Shown piece after piece: positions 8,972-17,141 of a stretch of 42,738 bases of DNA (within the stretch, counting starts at the first letter, position 1; every line of letters starts with the position of its first letter). Origin of the DNA: Flavobacteriaceae bacterium (lineage in GTDB: Bacteria > Bacteroidota > Bacteroidia > Flavobacteriales > Flavobacteriaceae); the NCBI GenBank assembly GCA_017852075.1, contig JAFMLQ010000018.1:1-42738 (forward strand). The letters are read 5' to 3'. The translations under genes were made by a program, and so were the position numbers. The notes beneath the pieces are model-generated. The model was not told the origin of the DNA. It saw only the letters and a list, made by a program, of their open reading frames with translations, and made no database searches.

Positions 8972-9724
8972 ATGAACCATTTTAACTTAATCAAACTTGA
9001 TGCCATCCCATCGACCAACGATTATTTGAAAAAGTTGCACAAAGAGGGGCGTGCTTTTGATGGGAATTTAGTTTGGGCAAAAGATCAAACTTCGGGAAGA
9101 GGGCAACGTGAAAATAAATGGGAATCAGACTCTGAAAACAGCTTAACCTTTAGTGTTTATAGGGATTTTAGTGGGACAAAAGGAATCTCTCCTTTTCTAA
9201 TAAGTGCGGCAGTTTCTTTAGCAATAATTGAAACCCTCCAAGAGCTTCAAATTCCTAATCTTGCCGTGAAATGGCCAAACGACATTTTGTCATGTAATTT
9301 AAAAACAGGAGGAATTTTGATTGAGAATTTTTTTAGTGAAGGAAGATTAAAAGCTTCTGTTATTGGAATTGGGTTGAATGTCAGTCAAGATGTGTTCCAT
9401 CATGTTCCTTTAGCCACATCGTTAAAACAGGTCTCTGGAAAGCAATGGAAAGCTGATGAGCTTTTGGAAGCGTTAACTCCTTTTTTAGAAAACGCATTGT
9501 ACAATTTAGATTTTCAAGATCAAAAAGCGTTACTAGGACAATATCAAAACATACTTTGGAAAAGGAATATGGTAAGTTCATTTTTGGAAGATGGGAAAAT
9601 TATAAAGGCCAAACTGTTGGGAGTTAACCCACAAGGTAAACTACTTTTAGAATTGAAGGACAGACGGGTTGTAGAAAAAGATACGCAACAAATTCGAATG
9701 CTTTACAAAACTACCGATCATTAA
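8972..9724 (+). CDS. birA: Biotin--[acetyl-CoA carboxylase] ligase, catalytic-domain only
   Basis: A 250-residue biotin protein ligase that activates biotin with ATP and attaches it to the biotin carboxyl carrier protein. The start is ATG 8972; the open frame extends further upstream but would run through the promoter and coding region of rsfS. Motifs: GRGQ at 42-45 (biotinyl-AMP loop), KWPND at 100-104, GGILIE at 113-118, and GIGLNV at 132-137. There is no N-terminal helix-turn-helix, so it should not act as a repressor as E. coli BirA does. It converges with pyrE, overlapping its end by 14 bases. Confidence 0.93.
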   Translation: MNHFNLIKLDAIPSTNDYLKKLHKEGRAFDGNLVWAKDQTSGRGQRENKWESDSENSLTFSVYRDFSGTKGISPFLISAAVSLAIIETLQELQIPNLAVKWPNDILSCNLKTGGILIENFFSEGRLKASVIGIGLNVSQDVFHHVPLATSLKQVSGKQWKADELLEALTPFLENALYNLDFQDQKALLGQYQNILWKRNMVSSFLEDGKIIKAKLLGVNPQGKLLLELKDRRVVEKDTQQIRMLYKTTDH

Positions 9725-10361
9725 TATTCCAATGTGCAGGGTCTTCCCTCCACTTTTTTAGATTTTCGAGTTGTTGAGTTGAAATTTTTCCTTTTTCCAG
9801 TGCTACGGCAAGGAGTTGTTGATAATCACACAAGGTTTGAAGTGGTACTTCTGCATCTTTAAAGGCTTTGTCTGCTATGGCAAAACCATAAGTGAACAAT
9901 GCCATCATACCTAATACTTCAGCACCTGACTGCCTTAAAGCATTTACGGCGTTTAGGCTACTTTTACCCGTACTGATTAAATCCTCAATGACAAGTACGC
10001 GTTGACCAGAATTGAAATGACCTTCGATTTGATTTTTTTGCCCATGTTTTTTAGGTTCTGGGCGTACATAAATAAATGGTAATTCCAGTATATGAGCCAC
10101 TAGCATCCCTATGCCTATTGCTCCTGTCGCGACACCTGCAATCACATAATCACCTGTAAAATCTTCTTTTATTTTCAGAGCGAGTGACTGGCTAAGAAAA
10201 TTTCTTGTAGCAGGATAGGAAAGGGCAATTCGATTGTCACAATAAATTGGAGATTTCCATCCACTTGCCCAAGAAAATGGATTTTCAGGATTCAATTTAA
10301 TTGCATTAATTTGTAAGAGATGTTGAGCGGTTTGCTGCGCTATATTTTTATCAAAAATCAT
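9711..10361 (-). CDS. pyrE: Orotate phosphoribosyltransferase
   Basis: A 216-residue enzyme of de novo pyrimidine synthesis that joins orotate and PRPP to form orotidine monophosphate. It shows the catalytic loop KKHGQKN (104-110) and the PRPP-binding loop VLVIEDLISTGKS (122-134). WASGWKSPIYCDNR at 31-44 is the conserved orotate region. I chose ATG 10361 because an earlier in-frame start at 10403 would lie inside the NUDIX gene. The divergent NUDIX start codon is only 6 bases away, so each promoter must overlap the other gene's 5' end. The 3' end overlaps birA by 14 bases. Confidence 0.95.
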   Translation of the reverse strand: MIFDKNIAQQTAQHLLQINAIKLNPENPFSWASGWKSPIYCDNRIALSYPATRNFLSQSLALKIKEDFTGDYVIAGVATGAIGIGMLVAHILELPFIYVRPEPKKHGQKNQIEGHFNSGQRVLVIEDLISTGKSSLNAVNALRQSGAEVLGMMALFTYGFAIADKAFKDAEVPLQTLCDYQQLLAVALEKGKISTQQLENLKKWREDPAHWNINDR

Positions 10362-10364
10362 ACA

Positions 10365-10372
10365 CAAATGTA
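10365..10372 (-). promoter_or_regulatory. Possible -7 box for pyrE, overlapping the NUDIX start codon
   Basis: The minus strand reads TACATTTG, an exact TAnnTTTG match, with TTTG 16 bases further upstream. It ends three bases before the pyrE ATG and covers the NUDIX ATG (10368-10370). If it is used, the pyrE transcript would be leaderless or start inside codon 1-2. It may be a chance match. Confidence 0.3.
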
Positions 10373-10964
10373 TAAAGTTTTTTACAATCAAAAACCCCTT
10401 CATTTTACTACAGATTTAAATAAAAATTCGAAAAACACCCCCTTGTTCTTTATTAAATACGCCAATTCTGAGTCTATTATGAAGGCCCTCAAGGACAAAG
10501 CAGTAACGGCAGTTTATTTGTATCATCCCAAATCCGAAAAAATTGAAAAGCATTTTTTTAAAACGTTTCCATCTATTGAAGCTGCTGGAGGTCTTGTAGA
10601 ACACACCAACGGAAGCTTTTTGTTTATTTTCCGAAATAAAAAATGGGATTTGCCCAAAGGAAAAATAGAGAAGAAGGAAGTGATTGTGGAGGCGGCTGTT
10701 CGAGAGGTAGTGGAAGAAACCGGAGCAGCAGATTTGGTTGTTAAAAAAACATTGCCGATTACCTATCACATTTATAATGCCAACGGGAGATATAAAGTAA
10801 AAAAAACCTACTGGTTTTTGATGAAAACTTCCTTTAATGGCCCTTTGAATCCTCAAGTTGAAGAACATATTGAAAAGGCAGAATGGAAAACAAAAGCTGA
10901 AATTCCAAAGTTGATGGAAAACGCTTATGAAAACATCAAGCTTGTTATCGATAAAATTATCTAG
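10368..10964 (+). CDS. NUDIX hydrolase
   Basis: A 198-residue protein with a complete Nudix box from Gly98 to Gly119 (GKIEKKE, seven residues, then REVVEETG), so it should hydrolyse a nucleoside-diphosphate-linked compound using Mg2+. The substrate is not predictable. The first ~70 residues form a separate N-terminal extension before the GGLVEHTNG strand that opens the Nudix fold. The ATG at 10368 begins MYKVFYNQK; an in-frame start at 10320 would intrude into pyrE. It is divergent from pyrE by 6 bases and converges with coaD 15 bases downstream. Confidence 0.9.
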   Translation: MYKVFYNQKPLHFTTDLNKNSKNTPLFFIKYANSESIMKALKDKAVTAVYLYHPKSEKIEKHFFKTFPSIEAAGGLVEHTNGSFLFIFRNKKWDLPKGKIEKKEVIVEAAVREVVEETGAADLVVKKTLPITYHIYNANGRYKVKKTYWFLMKTSFNGPLNPQVEEHIEKAEWKTKAEIPKLMENAYENIKLVIDKII

Positions 10965-10979
10965 CCCGCTAAAACTATT

Positions 10980-11438
10980 TTATTTTTCTATCCTTACAGC
11001 TTCTGGAACTAAAGAAGAAAAATCCCCATCATGACGAATTATTTCTCTTACAATGCTACTGCTGATGTAGGAGTAGTCTGCTGCGGTGAGTAAAAAAAGA
11101 GTTTCAATTCCAGATAATCTTCGATTCATTTGAGCAATACTTTTTTCAAATTCAAAATCAGCGGGATTTCGAAGCCCTCTAACTAGGGCTGTGGCATTTA
11201 CTTTTTTACAAAAATTGATGGTCAAGCCCTCAAATGATTCAATTTTAATTTTCGGATTCTCTCCATGGGTTTTAGAGATAAATTTCATTCGTTCTTCCAA
11301 GGAGAATAGGTATTTTTTTTCCGAATTTTCTCCCACTGCGATTATCAGTTCATCACACAAGGGCAATGCACGCAAAATAATGTCTTGATGTCCCAAAGTG
11401 ATAGGGTCAAAAGACCCCGGAAATACAAATCGTTTCAT
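10980..11438 (-). CDS. coaD: Pantetheine-phosphate adenylyltransferase
   Basis: A 152-residue cytoplasmic enzyme for the penultimate step of coenzyme A synthesis, adding AMP to 4'-phosphopantetheine. The nucleotidyltransferase motif GSFDPITLGH is at 8-17, the conserved VRGLR at 86-90, and ISSSIVRE at 125-132. The length is normal for CoaD. The ATG at 11438 lies one base after the ddl stop codon (11442-11440), which strongly suggests an operon with ddl and reinitiation by the same ribosome. Longer in-frame starts would overlap ddl. Confidence 0.96.
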   Translation of the reverse strand: MKRFVFPGSFDPITLGHQDIILRALPLCDELIIAVGENSEKKYLFSLEERMKFISKTHGENPKIKIESFEGLTINFCKKVNATALVRGLRNPADFEFEKSIAQMNRRLSGIETLFLLTAADYSYISSSIVREIIRHDGDFSSLVPEAVRIEK

Positions 11439-11439
11439 A

Positions 11440-12432
11440 TCAAATTGTTTTATGATGCAGTAGCGTTTGAAACAGTATTTTAGTAAAAAATTCTGAGAGT
11501 CCCAAACCCAATGCTTCGACTTGTTGTGGGACAATACTCTTTGCTGTCATTCCGGGAACGGAGTTGATCTCTAAAAGATGCGGAACATTTTCAACAACGA
11601 TATATTCACTTCTCACAATTCCTTTCAATCCCATTTTTGCGTAGATCTTCCGCGAGAGATCAATTAAGGATTTTTCCCAATCCTCTGAAATCACTGCAGG
11701 AGTGATCTCTTCTGATTGTCCTTCGTATTTTGCAGCGTAATCAAAGAAATCATTTTCAGTTGTAATTTCGGTGATAGGGAGTACTTGTATTTCATTGTCA
11801 AAAGCAACGACACCTACAGAAAACTCTCTCCCATTTAGGGCACTTTCAATGAGAATTTGTGAATCTTCAGCAAAGGCCTTTTCTATAGAAGGAATCAAAT
11901 CCTCTTTTCGAGATACTTTATAAACGCCAAAGCTACTTCCAGCTCGATTGGCTTTGACAAAGCAGGGCAGCCCCACTTTGGTTATGATCGCATTTGCATC
12001 TAAAATATCACCTTGATCTACGGTAAAATGATTTGCTGTAGGAATTTGCCATTCACGCAAAACGGAAAGGCAGTCTCTTTTGTTAAAAGTCAGTGCAGCA
12101 GAATAACTATCACAACTGGAAAAAGGGATATCCATAAGTTCCCAAATTGCGGCCAATTGACCATTTTCTCCAATAGTACCGTGAACGAGATTGAAAATCA
12201 AATCTAAACGAACCAAAGTGTCCGAGTTGTGTAACGAAAAATCTCCTCTAGAAACAGTGTAGGTGTTTGTTGCATCGTCTGTGGCAGTCCAAGATTCTTT
12301 CGTTAAAACAATCAGATAGACTTCCCATAGCTCCCGGTCGAGGTGGGTAAATACGGTTGTACCACTTTGCAGTGAAATTTGATGTTCAGAGGAGGAGCCT
12401 CCACAAACTACACCTACCTTTTTTTTACTCAT
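11440..12432 (-). CDS. ddl: D-alanine--D-alanine ligase
   Basis: A 330-residue ATP-grasp ligase making D-Ala-D-Ala for the peptidoglycan stem. The N-terminal GGSSSEHQIS (11-20) is the family motif. The ATP-grasp core is visible (VGLPCFVKANRAGSSFGV, then ILIESALNGREFSVGV), and NSVPGMT at 290-296 is the metal and substrate signature. I chose ATG 12432 (MSKKKVGVVCGG), since an earlier frame start at 12477 overlaps the likely promoter. A promoter with TTTG, 17 bases and TACCTTTG lies just upstream. CoaD follows after one base. MurF, the enzyme that uses the dipeptide, is at 27333. Confidence 0.95.
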   Translation of the reverse strand: MSKKKVGVVCGGSSSEHQISLQSGTTVFTHLDRELWEVYLIVLTKESWTATDDATNTYTVSRGDFSLHNSDTLVRLDLIFNLVHGTIGENGQLAAIWELMDIPFSSCDSYSAALTFNKRDCLSVLREWQIPTANHFTVDQGDILDANAIITKVGLPCFVKANRAGSSFGVYKVSRKEDLIPSIEKAFAEDSQILIESALNGREFSVGVVAFDNEIQVLPITEITTENDFFDYAAKYEGQSEEITPAVISEDWEKSLIDLSRKIYAKMGLKGIVRSEYIVVENVPHLLEINSVPGMTAKSIVPQQVEALGLGLSEFFTKILFQTLLHHKTI

Positions 12433-12449
12433 GGTTTTTAGTTCTTTTA

Positions 12450-12478
12450 CAAAGGTATAGCATTTCAAAGCAACCAAA
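12450..12478 (-). promoter_or_regulatory. Promoter for ddl-coaD
   Basis: On the minus strand, TTTG (12475-12478) is followed by 17 bases and TACCTTTG (12450-12457). This matches both halves of the Bacteroidota consensus at acceptable spacing. The -7 element ends 17 bases before the ddl ATG. Confidence 0.6.
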
Positions 12479-12493
12479 AAGCGTAGGTTTTAT

Positions 12494-12501
12494 TATCTTT
12501 G
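12494..12501 (+). promoter_or_regulatory. Candidate -7 box for the PASTA gene-rluD unit
   Basis: TATCTTTG matches TAnnTTTG exactly and ends 16 bases before the PASTA-protein ATG. It lies back to back with the ddl promoter, only 15 bases beyond that promoter's -33 element. Confidence 0.5.
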
Positions 12502-12517
12502 AACATCAATTTTTACA

Positions 12518-13069
12518 ATGAATTTTATACGTTTTTTATTTAGCAAATCTTTTATCAAGCAGGTCTTTTACATTGGACTCACTACAGGGGTGTTGTTTTT
12601 TGTCCTTTCATTTGGACTTAAAATTATTACCAAGCACAATTCCTACTTGGAAGTTCCTGACTTAGAAGGCGTTTCTTTAAGTGCTCTGCCCAGTATAATG
12701 AAAGAAGAAAGCCTGCGTTTTGAAGTGATTGATTCCAGTAGATTTGTGCCGAGTTTGCCACCATTGTCTGTGATTTCTCATCTTCCTGAGGCGGGCAGTG
12801 AAGTAAAAGAAAACCGAAAAATTTATTTGACTGTAAATCCCTCAGGTTATCGAAAAGTGACCGTCCCCAACTTGATTCAAATCACAAAACGAAATGCGGA
12901 ATCATTGCTAAAATCTACTGGGTTTCAATTAGGCGAATACAGCTATGTGGATAATATTGGAAAAGATATGGTTCTTGAAATTCGCTTTCAAGGTAATAAA
13001 ATTGAACCTGGTACATTGTTACCTAAAACTAGTAAAATTGATTTAGTTTTGGGGAATGGAAAACGATAA
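12518..13069 (+). CDS. Membrane-anchored PASTA-domain protein
   Basis: A 183-residue protein with a short basic cytoplasmic start, one transmembrane helix (about 15-37) and two extracytoplasmic PASTA repeats (about 44-108 and 112-180). Each repeat carries the typical VPDLEG or VPNLIQ opening and a closing hydrophobic strand such as IYLTVN or IDLVLG. PASTA domains usually bind peptidoglycan stem peptides. Here they are not attached to a kinase or a penicillin-binding protein. The gene lies divergent from ddl, so a cell-wall role is plausible but is inference. Its last 14 bases overlap rluD. Confidence 0.88.
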   Translation: MNFIRFLFSKSFIKQVFYIGLTTGVLFFVLSFGLKIITKHNSYLEVPDLEGVSLSALPSIMKEESLRFEVIDSSRFVPSLPPLSVISHLPEAGSEVKENRKIYLTVNPSGYRKVTVPNLIQITKRNAESLLKSTGFQLGEYSYVDNIGKDMVLEIRFQGNKIEPGTLLPKTSKIDLVLGNGKR

Positions 13070-14096
13070 ACCCAATCCTCAAGAAGAATTTCCTTCTTCG
13101 GATTCCCTTTATGAACATTATGCATTTTCTGCTGACCCCGGTCAAGCTCCACTCCGTGTGGACAAGTTTTTGATGGCACGAATAGAAAATGCTACTCGAA
13201 ATAAAATTCAGCAAGCTGCCAAAGCTGGGAGTATTTTTGTAGGTGATAAAGTCGTAAAATCCAATTACAAAGTTAAAGGTGGAGACCAGGTTAAAGTCCT
13301 TTTTTCTCATCCTCCATACGAAAATCTCTTGGTGCCCGAACCTATTCCAATTGATATTGTTTTTGAAGATGAGGTTTTGGTAGTACTGAATAAACCTGCG
13401 GGTTTAGTAGTCCATCCTGGTCATGGTAATTATTCTGGGACATTACTTAACGGTTTATTACATCATTTCAAACAACTACCCAATAATGCAAACAACCGTC
13501 CTGGTTTGGTACATAGGATCGATAAAGATACGAGTGGGCTTTTGGTTGTCGCTAAAACCGAATCGGCTATGACCCATTTGGCAAAACAGTTTTTTGATAA
13601 GACCTCGGAGCGCAAATATAGGGCTTTGGTATGGGGAGATGTAAAGGAAGATTCTGGAACCTTTGTTGGGTCTATAGGACGTCATCCCAAAAACAGACTT
13701 CAAATGGCTGTGTTTGAAGACAATTCACAAGGAAAAGAAGCTGTAACCCATTACCATGTGCTAGAACGGTTCGGATATGTGACTTTACTGGAATGTCAGC
13801 TTGAGACTGGAAGAACCCATCAAATCCGCGCGCACATGAAACATTTTGGACATACATTATTTAACGATGCGCGCTATGGCGGCGATGCCATCTTGAAGGG
13901 GACAAGCTTTTCTAAATACAAACAATTTGTAGAGAATTGCTTCACGCTCATACCACGCCAAGCCTTGCATGCTAAGACCTTGGGTTTTACTCATCCCGTT
14001 TCTGGTAAGCTCATGCAATTCGATTCACCGTTGCCCGAGGACTTTACTGCTGTAATAGAAAAATGGCGGCATTATGCTCAGCATAAGAATTTGTAA
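13056..14096 (+). CDS. rluD: RluA-family 23S rRNA pseudouridine synthase (RluD-like)
   Basis: A 346-residue pseudouridine synthase. An S4 RNA-binding domain lies at about 33-95 (RVDKFL...NKIQQAAKAGSIFV). The catalytic domain has LNKPAGLVVHPG at 111-122, HRIDKDTSG at 153-161 with catalytic Asp156, and ETGRTHQIRAHM further on. The subtype best fits RluD, which modifies helix 69 of 23S rRNA, though RluA-family specificity is hard to assign from sequence. The ATG at 13056 sits inside the PASTA gene end (14-base overlap), so the two are translationally coupled. About 20 N-terminal residues are acidic and non-conserved. Confidence 0.92.
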   Translation: MENDKPNPQEEFPSSDSLYEHYAFSADPGQAPLRVDKFLMARIENATRNKIQQAAKAGSIFVGDKVVKSNYKVKGGDQVKVLFSHPPYENLLVPEPIPIDIVFEDEVLVVLNKPAGLVVHPGHGNYSGTLLNGLLHHFKQLPNNANNRPGLVHRIDKDTSGLLVVAKTESAMTHLAKQFFDKTSERKYRALVWGDVKEDSGTFVGSIGRHPKNRLQMAVFEDNSQGKEAVTHYHVLERFGYVTLLECQLETGRTHQIRAHMKHFGHTLFNDARYGGDAILKGTSFSKYKQFVENCFTLIPRQALHAKTLGFTHPVSGKLMQFDSPLPEDFTAVIEKWRHYAQHKNL

Positions 14097-14127
14097 TAGA
14101 GCCATATAAAGCATCAATTTACCTCTC

Positions 14128-14158
14128 TTGTGTTTGGTGAGAAAAGCTTGTAAATTTA
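14128..14158 (+). promoter_or_regulatory. Candidate promoter for yaaA
   Basis: TTG (14128-14130), 20 bases, then TAAATTTA (14151-14158), one base off TAnnTTTG. The -7 element ends 19 bases before the yaaA ATG. Confidence 0.45.
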
Positions 14159-14177
14159 ACTTCTAAAAAGTAGCCTT

Positions 14178-14939
14178 ATGAAAATACTGATTTCTCCAGC
14201 GAAGTCTTTGGATTTTAAAAAACCATTGCCAATCTCCGAATTTTCAACCCCTTTATTTGCCAAAGAAGCGTTTCAAATTAACCAGTTGTTGAAAAAAGAG
14301 ACTCCTAAGAAGTTGCAAAATTTGATGAATATTTCTGAAAAATTAGCAGAATTGAATTGGGAACGCAATCAAAATTTCGCTACTGAAGTTGCAGAGAAAG
14401 AAAGCAGAGCAGCTGTTTATGCATTTAATGGTGATGTGTATTCTGGTTTAGACGCTTTTAGTCTTAATGAAGAGAAAATAGAACAAATGCAAAGTCAACT
14501 TCGGATTTTATCGGGTTTATATGGTTTACTTAAACCACTTGATCGCATACAGCCCTATCGTTTGGAAATGGGAACTTCATTTCAAGTAGGAACTCATAAA
14601 AATCTATACGAATTTTGGAAAGATAAAGTGACGGACCAGCTGAATAGTGAAATGGAGGAAGGAGAATTGGTCGTTAATTTGGCAAGCAAAGAGTATTTTG
14701 GTGCAATCAACACCAAAACATTAAATGCTCCTGTGATAAGCCCAGAATTTAAAGATTTCAAAAATGGCAAACTTAAAATCATTTCCTTCTTTGCTAAAAA
14801 AGCCAGAGGAATGATGGCACGTCATCTTATCGATCAAACTGCAACTTCCATAGATGACATTCGTTCCTTTACAAAAGGGGGATATCACTTTAGTAAAGAA
14901 GAGACTTTAAACGAGATGCAGCCTGTATTTATTCGTTAA
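14178..14939 (+). CDS. yaaA: Peroxide stress protein YaaA (DUF328)
   Basis: A 253-residue member of the YaaA family, which in E. coli lowers free intracellular iron and protects DNA and proteins from hydrogen peroxide. The family's N-terminal MKILISPAKSLDF is intact, as are AVYAFNGDVYSGLDA (about 75-89), LRILSGLYGLLKPLD (about 107-121), and FKNGKLKIISFFAKKARGMM near 195-214. The length is normal. It has its own candidate promoter. Its stop codon overlaps the stop of the convergent THX gene by three bases. Confidence 0.95.
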   Translation: MKILISPAKSLDFKKPLPISEFSTPLFAKEAFQINQLLKKETPKKLQNLMNISEKLAELNWERNQNFATEVAEKESRAAVYAFNGDVYSGLDAFSLNEEKIEQMQSQLRILSGLYGLLKPLDRIQPYRLEMGTSFQVGTHKNLYEFWKDKVTDQLNSEMEEGELVVNLASKEYFGAINTKTLNAPVISPEFKDFKNGKLKIISFFAKKARGMMARHLIDQTATSIDDIRSFTKGGYHFSKEETLNEMQPVFIR

Positions 14940-15037
14940 GGAGTGGTTTTGTTTTTAGCTTTTTTTCGAGGGCGTCTTACTCCATAAGAGCCTTTGATGA
15001 TTTTACCTCTTCGTGTTTTTTTATCTCCTTTTCCCAT
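14936..15037 (-). CDS. 30S ribosomal protein THX (33 residues)
   Basis: Reading the minus strand from ATG 15037 gives a very basic peptide beginning MGKGDKKTRRGKIIKGSYG and ending RPRKKAKNKTTP. This matches the small Bacteroidota ribosomal protein THX, related to the Thermus Thx peptide that sits in the head of the 30S subunit. At 33 codons it is easily missed by ORF callers. It starts 44 bases downstream of the carboxypeptidase stop, so it may be the last gene of that transcript or have its own promoter. Its stop is shared tail to tail with yaaA. Confidence 0.9.
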   Translation of the reverse strand: MGKGDKKTRRGKIIKGSYGVRRPRKKAKNKTTP

Positions 15038-15081
15038 GATGTGTAAAATTTGGTTACCACCAAAATACATCAATTTATCAA

Positions 15082-15798
15082 TTATTTCAAATTCGGAGCT
15101 ATTCCAAGAACGTGTTCGGAAATGTATTGGGATAAAAATTCGGGATTAACTGCGTGAATTCCCTCCAAGCTTTCTGGAATCAACAAACGATTCAAATCGA
15201 GTTTTAAATAAGCTTTGAGCATGGGAATAGCGAGAGGTGCATAACTGTAGTGCCAAGGCTCGTAATAAAACCCTTTTCTGTCAGGATCTTGGGTATAAGG
15301 ACGGAAAAAGCCAAATTTACTAGCGTTTTTGTCCATCCATTTTCTAAGAGAGACGTAAGGCCCATCGCCATGGAATTTTTCAGTTAGGAGTACATCTCCA
15401 TTGCGTTGTTTTGATCCGTCTATGAGATCTACATCAGTACCCCAATGGTGCCTTGATGTTCCAGGAAGGGTTGAATACTCGATAATTTTTTTGATGTTTT
15501 CTTCGGGTTGGAGACCTTTTTTAGCATTGGCGATATATTTTCTATTCCAGATACTTTGCTGTTGTGCATAGGAGCGGTACGCTGACACAATTTCCAGTTC
15601 TATACCTGCATTACGTGCTGCTTTTTGCATTTTTTCGAAGGCTTTACCAACCTCGGGTAACAAGGGTACAGAGGTACTGTAAAAACGGGGAACACTTTGC
15701 CCTAGTAATGCTTCTTGAGAAAAAGAGTACTCATTTTGGGCTTGGCAAATTTGTAAATAAAAGAGTAAAGTGAAAAGGAAATAAATTTTAGTTTTCAT
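15082..15798 (-). CDS. Zinc D,D- or L,D-carboxypeptidase, M15B (VanY/LdcB-like), exported
   Basis: A 238-residue protein with a signal peptide ending near residue 20 (LQICQA). The M15B catalytic core is complete: VSAYRSYAQQ at 71-80, then SRHHWGTDVDL at 115-125 with zinc ligands His117 and Asp124, and EPWHYSY at 180-186 with Glu180 and ligand His183. It should trim peptidoglycan stem peptides in the periplasm, removing a terminal D-Ala. Whether it is D,D- or L,D-specific cannot be decided. The start overlaps the upstream GNAT gene by 11 bases, so the pair is one operon. Confidence 0.92.
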   Translation of the reverse strand: MKTKIYFLFTLLFYLQICQAQNEYSFSQEALLGQSVPRFYSTSVPLLPEVGKAFEKMQKAARNAGIELEIVSAYRSYAQQQSIWNRKYIANAKKGLQPEENIKKIIEYSTLPGTSRHHWGTDVDLIDGSKQRNGDVLLTEKFHGDGPYVSLRKWMDKNASKFGFFRPYTQDPDRKGFYYEPWHYSYAPLAIPMLKAYLKLDLNRLLIPESLEGIHAVNPEFLSQYISEHVLGIAPNLK

Positions 15799-16243
15799 GA
15801 GATCGTATTTTGATATAACGTTGATGTGTACCTATGAGTTCAATTTCAAAAGGCGTGCCAATTGATTCAAAACCATTGGATTCGTAGAGTTTTTTCGCTG
15901 CTATTCGAGCATTGAGCCAGATGCAATCCGGATTTAAATTTTCTTCAATTCTCTTGAGAACCTGTTGAATGAGTTGGGATGCAATTCCCTTGCGTTGGTG
16001 TTCAGTTGCAACAGCCATGGCTCTTAGTTGAACTCCTTTTAAGTTTGGATATTGAGGACAGGGGTTTAAAAAAGCACTGAGTATTCCAACCAAGCTTTTT
16101 GATTCAAAAGCACCAAGATGAAGGGTTTCCGAAGCATTGTCTCCCTCTAAATGACAGCTGCTTAAAGGCATTCCTTTTCTTAGCAAAGCATGCCGGAGTG
16201 AATGGGTTTCAAGGGCTTCAATTTCAACGATCTTAATATTCAT
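15788..16243 (-). CDS. GNAT-family N-acetyltransferase
   Basis: A 151-residue acetyltransferase of the GNAT fold. The acetyl-CoA loop is seen in LRAMAVATEHQRKGIASQLI (about 84-103, Q/RxxGxA form). The C-terminal half has KKLYESNGFESIGTPFEI, the usual motif B. The ATG at 16243 gives MNIKIVEIEAL; an in-frame start at 16270 would lie close to the promoter. A good promoter lies 42 bases upstream. It heads a minus-strand unit with the carboxypeptidase and perhaps THX. The substrate is unknown. Confidence 0.9.
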   Translation of the reverse strand: MNIKIVEIEALETHSLRHALLRKGMPLSSCHLEGDNASETLHLGAFESKSLVGILSAFLNPCPQYPNLKGVQLRAMAVATEHQRKGIASQLIQQVLKRIEENLNPDCIWLNARIAAKKLYESNGFESIGTPFEIELIGTHQRYIKIRSHEN

Positions 16244-16284
16244 TATTAAAAAATTAACAGCTAAAAACAAGTTCTTTGTTATTA

Positions 16285-16314
16285 CAAAACTATCTTTATA
16301 AATTCAATTACAAA
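16285..16314 (-). promoter_or_regulatory. Promoter for the GNAT-carboxypeptidase unit
   Basis: The minus strand has TTTG (16311-16314), 18 bases, then TAGTTTTG (16285-16292). Both elements match the Bacteroidota consensus and the spacing is normal. Confidence 0.6.
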
Positions 16315-16325
16315 GTGTGGAATGA

Positions 16326-17126
16326 ATGTATTATAGGATGTTATTTTTTGAAGCACCTTCCAAATCCTTAGAAAGGACTTTAAATTTACGGGTAAAAAGT
16401 ACATTATTTATGTGTTTTTCACTCCTCCTTACTGGTTTTGTTCTCGGGCAAGAACGAAGACCGATAAAAGGTCAATTGCTTTACAAAAACACCAAGGTGG
16501 TAGCCGCCAATGTTGTAAATAATACAGCACAAACGAATACCATAACGGACAGCGAGGGGGCCTTTGAAATTGATGTAGCAGAAGGGGATGAAGTTATATT
16601 TTCTTCAGTTCAATATCAGATTCGAGCAGTGAAAATTACCGCTGAAATTCTCGCTAAAAATCGACTTGTGGTCTCGGTCAATGAAAACATCAACGAGCTA
16701 AGAGAAGTGGTAGTGACTACAGAAGATGTAGAAAAGTTTTTAGATCTGAAAGAAGAAGAGTTTGAAGGGTTTGATTACGAAACAGATAAATCATCAAAGC
16801 TTGAAAACAGAGCTGTTCGAGATCAGGTACTCTCCAATGGTATCGACTTTGTCAATATTGCGAAACTACTTGCCAAAGCGTTTGCCAATAAAACTCCTGA
16901 GGAGCAACTCCGAATGAAACCTAGTGAAATTTTGCCATTGGTTTTTGAGGCTAGTTTTTTTGAGTCCGACTTGAAAATAGAAAAAACACAACTCACAGGG
17001 TTTTTGGAATTTATTGATGATAAAATGAAAACAGGTGCATTACTAAAAAAAGACAAACAATTTCAGCTTATCGATTATCTTATTGACCAGAGTGCGATCT
17101 ACAGGTCACAATTGGAAACACAATAA
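16326..17126 (+). CDS. Exported carboxypeptidase-regulatory-like domain protein
   Basis: A 266-residue protein with an N-terminal signal sequence; the hydrophobic core is at about 25-41 and the likely cleavage is after VLG, before QERRP. Next comes a CarboxypepD_reg-like beta-sandwich (about 43-125: IKGQLLYKNTKVV...ITDSEGAFEIDV...VIFSSVQYQ), the same fold that opens many SusC proteins. The remaining ~140 residues are charged and mainly helical, with no family I recognise. ATG 16326 and the in-frame ATG at 16338 are both possible. It is followed after 15 bases by the DUF6702 gene, then the M1 peptidase. I infer a periplasmic or surface role. Confidence 0.8.
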   Translation: MYYRMLFFEAPSKSLERTLNLRVKSTLFMCFSLLLTGFVLGQERRPIKGQLLYKNTKVVAANVVNNTAQTNTITDSEGAFEIDVAEGDEVIFSSVQYQIRAVKITAEILAKNRLVVSVNENINELREVVVTTEDVEKFLDLKEEEFEGFDYETDKSSKLENRAVRDQVLSNGIDFVNIAKLLAKAFANKTPEEQLRMKPSEILPLVFEASFFESDLKIEKTQLTGFLEFIDDKMKTGALLKKDKQFQLIDYLIDQSAIYRSQLETQ

Positions 17127-17141
17127 ACCTAAGCACGTACT

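Noticed and set aside
10416-10868. 150-codon minus-strand frame opposite the NUDIX gene
   Set aside because: The plus strand has a complete Nudix motif; the opposite frame is Phe/Cys-rich and shows no domain.
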